A DNA stretch of 9,108 bases, from assembly GCA_937934685.1 (NCBI GenBank), contig CALGYU010000010.1, forward strand, positions 1 through 9,108, in the 5' to 3' direction. Position numbers and translations under genes: made by a program. Source of the stretch: an uncultured Acholeplasma sp. (GTDB lineage Bacteria > Bacillota_I > Bacilli_A > Acholeplasmatales > Acholeplasmataceae). This document shows positions 1 through 9,000 of the stretch, piece after piece. Under the pieces are notes generated by a model. The model was not told the origin of the DNA. It searched no databases and saw only the letters and a list, made by a program, of their open reading frames with translations. Each line of letters begins with the position of its first letter. Positions within the stretch are counted from its first letter, which is position 1.

Positions 1-3000
1 TATCTCCATAAAGTACAATGTGTACTCTATCTTTAATTAAGCCATCTTCACCTTTTAAGATGATTTGATAACTGGTTGCTACTACTTGGTTATCATCTAT
101 TGGTTTTTCAGTTGAATCAATGAATATTAAATCATCATTGACAAACATGTTTCTTAATTCTTTAAGTGTTTGTCCTAACTTAACGCCCCATCCAATGAGA
201 TATACTGGATTTTCATCGTCATATTTTTCTCTTTCCTCTATTGGGATGGTACTTGTGATGTCTGCGTAGTATAATCCTAAGACGTCTTTGAATTCATCTT
301 TGATTTGGATATATCCATCGTATTCATAACGTGCAGTTAAGGTGATGTTTCCAATGGTTCCTGGTAATAACTCTTCGATGAGTTGACCTTCTTGTTCTAT
401 TGAATTAAGGCTCATCATTTGTCTTTGCATGATTGGCTCTACTATGTGTTCAGTTAAATACCATCCTACGAATCGGTGGTCTGTTTTATGAGCACTTTGT
501 AAAATGATGTGATCTTCTATGGTGTAACTAGTTGGGTTGATGGCTGTTCCACCATCTAGTTCATAGTTAATTTGATAGTGGATAGGCATCCATACCGCAT
601 GAAGATCTAGGCCGGTTTCTGTTAGTTTGAAGGTGTGTTGGTCTAGATAGGATACATAATCATATCCAGCTTTTTTCCAACCTACAAAATAGTAGCCTTC
701 TTTTGTGTAGGTTACTTTTGGTAATGTGATGGTTGAATCAAATTCTTTGATGATTCTATTCATAATACTTTCTACTTCAATTAAGTCTCCATCCTCATAA
801 CCATCATAGAAATTGATATTATAGCTGTTTGCTTTAAAGATTGCTTTGGTTTCTAGATCAGATGTGATGACTGATAAGTTTTTATCCCAATCAACAAAGC
901 GGTATCCTTTTTTCTCTGGTGTTGCTAGTAGGCCATAGGCTGAACTGCCGTATTCAACATATTCTTCTATGACTTCTTTATCAATGATAAAGGTGACTTT
1001 ATACTCTCTAAGTTTTCTTTCAAAGACTGCTCTGATGATAAGATCTGATGTGACGTTGCTATAATCTGTATCCCAATGTGTAAAGACGTATTGGTACATG
1101 GTGGTTGGTGATTTTGAAGGGATACCGTTTGGCATTTGAGCAGGATGTCCATAGCTTACTGTTTGTCTGTTGAATAAGACATCATCGCCATCTATGAAGA
1201 TGACACTAAAGTTTTTTAGGTTTTCTTTATATCTTGCGATGTAGATGACATCTTCTGTGAGAGTGTCTGATACGGGTTTATCCCATCCAATAAATTGGAA
1301 GGTGGTCATATCAGTTGGTGGTTTGGTTGGATCATCTGGTGGAATGATTCTATCTCCGTAAGATCCGATGATTTGTTTTAAAATGGTAATTTCATCTTCA
1401 TCGTAGAATGTGTAGACGTATTTTCTTAAGGTGCCTATGTATACTGTTTTTACGGTGATGTCTTCTGTGATGAAGCTAAATGATTTATCCCATCCAGAGA
1501 AGACATATACATATTCGTGTGTTGGTGGTTTGTTTGGTATTTTTGAGGCATCCGGTTCGGTTGCTCCATTACCATATTCAACTGTTTGTGAAGATAAAAC
1601 GTTGTCGTATTCATCAACGAAGGTGACTTGATATTTTTGTAAGTATCTATAGAAAATAGCATGGATGGTTAAGTCTTGATAAACTTTTATGGTGGTAGTT
1701 TCCCACATTCTAAATTCATAGTAATATTGTTTATCTGCTTGTTTGGTTGGAGTTCCTGAAGGTTTTTGTGGACTTTGTCCATATGCTATTTCTTGAACAT
1801 CATATATTTCTTGATTACCGTCTAGGAAAGTAACAACATAAGTTCTTATGGTTCTTTCATACACTGGGTAATAAGATATATCTTTGGTAAGTTGGTTGTT
1901 AAAGACAGGATTCCAACTTATAAATTGATAGATATATTGGTCTGTCATGGCTTTTATTGGCCCTTCTGGGGCATCTATGTAAGAGAGGTATGTTCCTGTG
2001 ATGGTGTGGATGAGTTGATGATTATCATCATAGAAACTGGCGGTGTATATTCTTTCTACTTCTTCATAGTAAAGGGTAATGACTTTATCTTCGGTGATGT
2101 TTTTATAGTCTTGATCCCAAGTTGGTATGTATTTGAAATAATCTGTTTGTGGTTTTTCTTTAATGTTTGTAGGTGGGCTAGCTTGTCCACCTTTTTTAAC
2201 TAATTCTTCTTTAAGGGTATTGCCTTGATCGTCTTTAAAGATTACCACAAAGGTTCTTTCGTGTGTGCTATATGTTGGATAGATTTCTAAATCTTCTGTG
2301 ATGTTTTTAAAGTCTTGGTCCCATCCGGTAAAGATGTATGATTCTTCATCGGTTGGTGATTTTAATGGGATTCCTGGATCTATCGCATCTTTACCATACT
2401 CAATTTCTTGCACATCAAAAATATTGTTTGATGCATCATAGAAGGTGACTTGATATTTGGTTTTAAGTTTATCGTATATTGGGTATATTTCTAAGTTTTC
2501 TGTGATGAAACTAAAATCTTGGTCCCATGCTTTAAAGACGTAGAAATAATTTGTATCTCCCGCTTTTATTGGCGGTGTTGGTGGAATGACGTTGGTTCCA
2601 TAATGGATACGCATATCTTCTAAGATGTTGTTTTGATCATCATAGAAGGTGACTTGATAATACCTATCTACGACTTTATAAATGGCATTAATCTCTAGAT
2701 TTTCTGTAATGTAGCTAAAGTCTTGGTCCCACTCACCAATAACTAAAATAGTGTAATCATCAATGATGGTGGTTGCTTTCAGTCCTAGTATTGGAATTGG
2801 GTCTTTAGCAGATTTTCCATATTCAATGATTTGTTGGTGTAATATTTGTTGGTTTTTTCCGATAAAGGTAACTTGGTGCCATCTATCTACTTCATTAAAT
2901 TCTGCATAGATTTCTAAATCTTCTGTGATGTTAGTATAGTTTTTATCCCATTTGACGAATAGATAGTATTTGGTTTCTGTTGGTCTTTTTTCTACGTTTT

Positions 3001-6000
3001 TTGGAGCAATAGCATTTAGACCATATTTGATTTGTTGAGATGAGATGAGTTGTTGGTTTCCATCAGAGAAATTAACAGTGAAGGTTTTTTCTATTTGATC
3101 ATACTCAGGATAGATCATCATGTTTTCTGTCACTGTGCTAAAGTCTTTATCCCAGTTTGTGAAATGATATTCATATCTGCCCTCTTCTTGTTTTTCTGGT
3201 GCTAAAGGTTCGATGGCAGATTGTCCGTATTCAACCGATTGGATGGATATTTCTTTACCGTATGCATCATAGAAGATGACTTCATAATATCGATCTACTT
3301 CTTTGAATTTAGCGTAAACATTTAAGTTAGATTCAACTGAACTAAAATCTTTATCCCAATTTAGGAAAAGATAGATTTTAGTTTCTGTTTTATCTTTTAA
3401 GGCAGTTATTGGTGCGGTTGCATGCATGCCTGGTGCAACTTTTTCTAGTTTAATTAAGGTGTTATTGCCATCATAGAATCTAACTTCAAAGTAGTTATAT
3501 ACTTCTTCAAAGCTTGCTGTGATGGTGATGTTTTCTTTAATATTTTTTCCATCATGGCTCCATGAGATAAACTGGTAATGAATTTGTTCGTTGCCTTTTT
3601 TACTTGGTATAGGTAAAATAGCGTTTTTCCCGTATTCTACTGTTTGCGTGGTGATGTCATCACCATTGATGATGGTGACCTCAAATTTTTTGAGTCTTGA
3701 TCCTTTATTTAGGTTGATTGTTAAATCGGTTTCAACAAAACTAAAATCTTTGTCCCATGCGATAAAGTAGTATTCATATCCGATGACTGGGTGTTCTTCA
3801 AAGTTTAAATCAGGTGCTGTCGCGCTGTAGCCATATTCAACTTTTTCTGTTTTTAAGACTAAGTCTTGATCCATAAAGGTTACGTAATAATAACGATTGG
3901 TTTCACTAAAGTTTGCGTAAACATACGTGTCATTGGTTATTTCTTTATAGTTGTCTTGCCATGAAATAAATTTAAAGCCAATGTCTAAAACGCCTTGTTT
4001 TCTTGGAATGCCTGATGGTATGGTGGCATTTTCTTTGTATAAAACGGTTTGTTGGTCAAATATGTTGTTGTTACCATCAATAAAGTAAACTTGATATGGT
4101 CTAAGTTCTTCTTTAAAGATTGGTCTTACTTCTAGATTTTCTGTAATTCTTTCTAAATCTTGATCCCATTTTTCAAATGTATAAACATGGCTTTGAGTTT
4201 CTTCTTTAGTTGGTGTAATTAAGGGTTTGATTGCGCTGTTTAAATATTCTACGATTTGGCTATCTAGAAGGTTTCCTAAATCATCGTAGAAGTTAACAGT
4301 GTAATATCTGTCTACTTCTTTAAAGACTGCGTTAATAGTTAAATCGGTTTTTACTTCATCAAAGGATTGATCCCAACCGATGAATTGGTAGGCTGTATTT
4401 AAAAATGGTGTTTTGGTTGGTAATCCTAATGGGTTTGAAGCGCTTTGTCCGTACTTAACTTTTTGAGTGTCAAAAATTTTATCGTTTCCGTCTTTAAAGT
4501 TGACAATAAATTCTTTGAGTTCTTCTTTAAACACAGCATATACTTTTAAGTCTTCTGTGATGTAATCAATATTTTTATCCCAACCTATAAACTGGTAATT
4601 ATATTTTTCATCAGATATTTTGATTGGTGTATCTTCTGGTGTGGTTGCCTGGTTTAAATATTCGGTGGTGGTTGTGTAGAATAATTGATCCCCGTTGTAA
4701 AATTCAACGGTGTAGTATCTATCTACTTTAATAAAGATTGGATGAATTTCAACTTTATTTTTAATGACTTCATTGAAATTGAAGTCCCACTCTATAAACT
4801 GATAAGCAATGTCATCGTGATACGTTTTGGTTGGTATTTTTTGAGTTGGTTGTAAATAGGTTTCATATTCTGCTTTGGTAATTTCAAAGATTTGGTTGTT
4901 GCCATCATAATAGATGACTTCATAATATCTATCAATTTTTTTATAGGTTGCATAGATTTTAGTTGGAGATAAGATCATCGTGTGATCAAAGTCAAAATAC
5001 CAACTTTCAAATTGGTAAATATAAAGCTGATCTTTGGTTTTACTTGGTGTGACGCCTACTGGTATAGAGACATATTCTCCATGTCTGATTTCTGTTTCAT
5101 AAATGACTTTATCATCACCATCGATGAAAGTTACTTGATGATAAGCTTCTTCCCATTTAGCAAACACTTCTAGGTTTTCATATATATTATATGGTTTTAA
5201 GCTTTCACCCTTGGCGTTGGTTAATTGAACTTCTGTTTCTCCATCTAGGTAGTACCAACCCACAAAGTTATAACCAAAATGCGTTGGGATGTAGAGTGAG
5301 AAATGTTCATTAATTAAAACTTGTTTAGAGATTGAATCGTTGTTTTCATTGTTTTTCTCATCAAAACTGATGGTGTATAAATGATTTAAGGTAGATTGTT
5401 GAGAGGCTTTTTTTATGTTTTCATGAGTGCTTGTAGCAAATACTAATAATTGTGGGTAATGGTTGTTTGATTCGATATTTCTACTGACACTCCAAATATC
5501 TTTACCATCTTTAAAGTTGATGTTAAAGTTACCTGTTCCTAAGGCATTAGAGCCTGTCATGAATCGGTTGTCTAATCCTTTGACTAAATCTCCGTTATAA
5601 GTGCTTCCAACAGAGCCTTCTGGCTTAATATGAGGAGAGACGGCACGATAAGCATTTAAGATGGTTTCATCATAATAACTATTTGAGAAGGTGCCTTTTT
5701 CATAAAAGCCTACAATCATGCCTAATGTTTTTTGTCCATAGACAATACCACTTTGATAACTGTTGATTAATGTGCCATCTAAATGAGCGGTGATGCCTCC
5801 GACATATTGGTTTCCGGTAATTTTTCCTTTATTATATACATTTTGGATGGTGCCTTTATTTAAAGAGACTAATCCGGCGGTATAGTCTTTTCCGGTGATT
5901 TGTGCTTGATTATATACTTCTTCAATGAGTCCTTCGTTAATTGAGGCGATAGCTGCGGTATAGTCTTTTCCAGTGATCACTCCACTTACCGAAAGGGCTT

Positions 6001-9000
6001 TAATATGAGCTTGTTTGCCTAAATGACCAAATAGAGCTTGATAGTCTATTGCTTGAGTGGTTTTAATTTTGATGTTAACGCCATTGCCATTTAGCGTACC
6101 ATTAAATGGTTTATCTTTTGTCCCAACTGGTTTGAATATATAATTTTCTTCTGCATCCATGAAGTTTAATTCATCTTTTTCTTTACTCACTTCAAAGAAG
6201 ATGTTGGTATAGGTATTTCCATTGGTTGTACTATCTGCTAGGGCTTGCCAATCACTTTCATTTCTAATGATGTAAGGATTTGACTGAGTACCTGCTCCAA
6301 CAATAAAGGTTTTTGTTTTAACTGATTCTTTAGAGTCATTTAAAATAACGGTATTGTTATTTTTTCCAAAGAAGCTTAGTTGTGGATAGTATGAGTATTG
6401 TTCTTCTGATTCTTTTTGTAAGTAATTAGCTTTTTCACTTAAATTCATATGATTTTTTGTGGTTCCTAGTGCGTTCATACCAATCATTTGTCCATGGTAT
6501 AAGGCGTTTGAGTTTGAGGTATATGTTTTATTTCCTATGACGTGAGTAGGTATTTTGTATTGGGTTGTATCTGAATTCATGTGGGCATCTTGATCGTAAT
6601 AAACGTTTTGTAATACTTGTTGGTTATCATCAATTTGATTTCCAATGATGATTCCTAAATCATGATGAGCATAAACTTTACCAAAATGATAACTATCTTT
6701 AATGATACCTTTTTCTATGTTAGCAACTATTCCAGCTGCTTGACTTGATTTAGCAAGGATGGTTCCTGCATTATAAGTTCCTTTGATAGTTGCTTGGTTT
6801 AATACTCCGGTGATACCGCCTGCTACACTGTCTTCAGAAGTGATGTCGCCTGAGTTAAAGCTATATGAAATATTACCGTAACTTGTTCCGGTGATACCAC
6901 CTGAGATGTTTTTAGTTGCGGTAATTTGACTGGTGTTATACGCATATTCAATGAGTGCGTGGTTGTTTCCAACAATACCACCGACGTTAACATATCCTGT
7001 CACTGATGCTTTGTTGTATGCTTCTTTTATGTGTTGATAACTTTGTCCTGCAATCCCTCCAACAAAAGACCCACTGGCGGTAATTTGTCCATAGTTAAAC
7101 ACGTTAGTTATAAATCCTTCGTTATAACCAACGATGCCTCCAACGTCATTATGTAATCCTGTAATTTGTGCATAGTTTTGAATGTTTCTAATGGTTCCAA
7201 GGTTTCTTCCGGTAATGCTTCCTACATAACTTAAGCCGGTAACTTGTCCGTTGATGATGATATTTTCTACTAAAGCATTGGTGCCTAAGGTGTTAAAGAT
7301 ACCTTGGTTGTCTTGTTCTTCTTTTTGGATGTTTAAAATAAAGATTGCGTTGTTTCCATCAAAGTTACCATTAAAAAAGATTTCTCGGCTACCAATGGCT
7401 TGGTAGGATAGTTCTTTTAAACTAAGATCGATGGTGGATATTTTAGGTGCTACTTTAAAATATTTTCCTGTAAAATCATTGCCTAGACCGACATGATAAG
7501 CTATTTCATTCATGTCATATCCATCATAGATTAAGTATGGATTGGCTTTGGTTCCAAGGCCTTTTACTTTTTGATACGTAATTGATTTTAAGGAGTCCTG
7601 GGTAAAGATATCTTGGGTGTGGTTTTTAAAGATCATTAATTCTGGTAGATATTGGGTGAAATCATAGTTTTCTCTTAGATAGTAGTTTGATTCTTCTAGA
7701 TCCATTTGACTTTCATCGTTTCCAAATGGGAATTTTGCGGTCATTTCATCTAGTGTTCTACTTCCTATGTTTAATGAATCTTCTATGTTATAAATAGCGG
7801 TTTTAGGGGTAGTGAGTTGTTTGTTTTTAACAGCTAGTGTGTGGTTATAGTAGGCTTTATCTATCGTGCCATTATTTTCTGAAGCTACACCTGCAACATA
7901 GTGATTTCCATTGATAGAACCACTGGTAAAGATGTGGTGAATATCACCGTAGTTTTTTGATACAAATCCTGAGATGTAGTCATTTCCTAAGACATCTATG
8001 GTCGCATAACTGTTGGTGATGGTCGCATAATTTTCTGCGATAAATCCTGAGATATAGTCATTTCCTATGATGCTTCCGTGAGCAAAACTTAAAGTGATTT
8101 CTGTGTTTTCTCCTGCTTTTCCAATGAAGCCTGCAGCATAGTTGTTGGCGTTAATATCGCCTATAAAGTAAGTTTTTAAAATGGTTGCGTTATTGGCATA
8201 GCCAATGACACCACCGACGTAATTATTGGCTTTAATACTACCATTAACACTGATGTCTTGGTGATGGTTTTCGCTGTAACCTGCAAGTAATCCTGCATAG
8301 TCTTTGGCTTGAAGGTTACCGTTAATGATGATATTAGAGATTCTTCCTTGGTTGTATCCTACCAATAGCCCTGCATAGTTTGAAGCGATGACTTTTCCAT
8401 TGATGTGGATATTTTTAAGTTCTGATGTCATGGAAGTGTATCCAAATAATCCTGCATAGTCTTTTTGTGTTTCAATGGCTATTTTGATCGTTTGGTTGTT
8501 GCCATCAAAGCTACCTTTAAATGGATGACTTGGGGTTCCGATCGGAACATAGACTTTTTGGATTAATGAAAAGTCAATGACTGCTTTGTCATAAACTTTA
8601 AAGTACACGTTTTCTGTGTCTAATCCTTGCGTAACAACAATCCCTAATGCTCTTAGATCATAAGCACTGTGAATCATATATGGTTCTAGTTGTGTGCCTT
8701 TTCCAAAGAGTAATGGGTTTGTAACTGAGGCTAATGAATCATTTTTAACGCTTTGTTTTTCATGGTGAGTAAATGTGTCTAGTTGTGGTAAATAAGCTGT
8801 AAGTTCATTGCTTTGTTTTAGAATATAGCGATTTAAATCTAGGGTATGTCCGAAAGATAAATCTCCTGTCATTTGGTTTTTATAAAGGTTTTGTGCTTCT
8901 TCTTTGGTTAAATTGCCTAGTGCTTGAGTGGCTTTGTTTAATCCGTTTGGATTAGAAGTTATGTAAAGATTTGGTTCAATGATGTTATAAGATGATTCTA

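Noticed and set aside
967..1662. Short minus-strand frames (967-1152, 1450-1662) out of phase with the main one.
   Set aside because: They overlap well-formed B-type repeats in the main frame and have low-complexity, non-domain translations.
1892..2203. A 103-codon plus-strand open frame, and shorter ones at 1431-1631 and 4982-5173.
   Set aside because: They lie entirely inside the repeat-coding minus-strand frame, are rich in aromatic residues from antisense reading, and have no recognisable domain. The periodic repeats explain the open frame by chance.
836..5146. Regular 207-bp periodicity considered as a CRISPR array or satellite DNA.
   Set aside because: The period is a whole number of codons, units are diverged at DNA level but conserved in protein motif, and no short identical repeats flank unique spacers.
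5372..5410. Possible boundary between two genes where GLUG modules end and B-type repeats begin.
   Set aside because: The frame continues without a stop, and there is no plausible ribosome binding site with a start; the linker is an ordinary Ser/Gln/Lys-rich stretch.
4936..5414. Homopolymer runs (seven T at 4936-4942 and at 5408-5414) as phase-variation switches.
   Set aside because: Runs of seven are the longest I noticed and are common by chance in AT-rich DNA; phase-variable tracts are usually longer and near the gene start or promoter.
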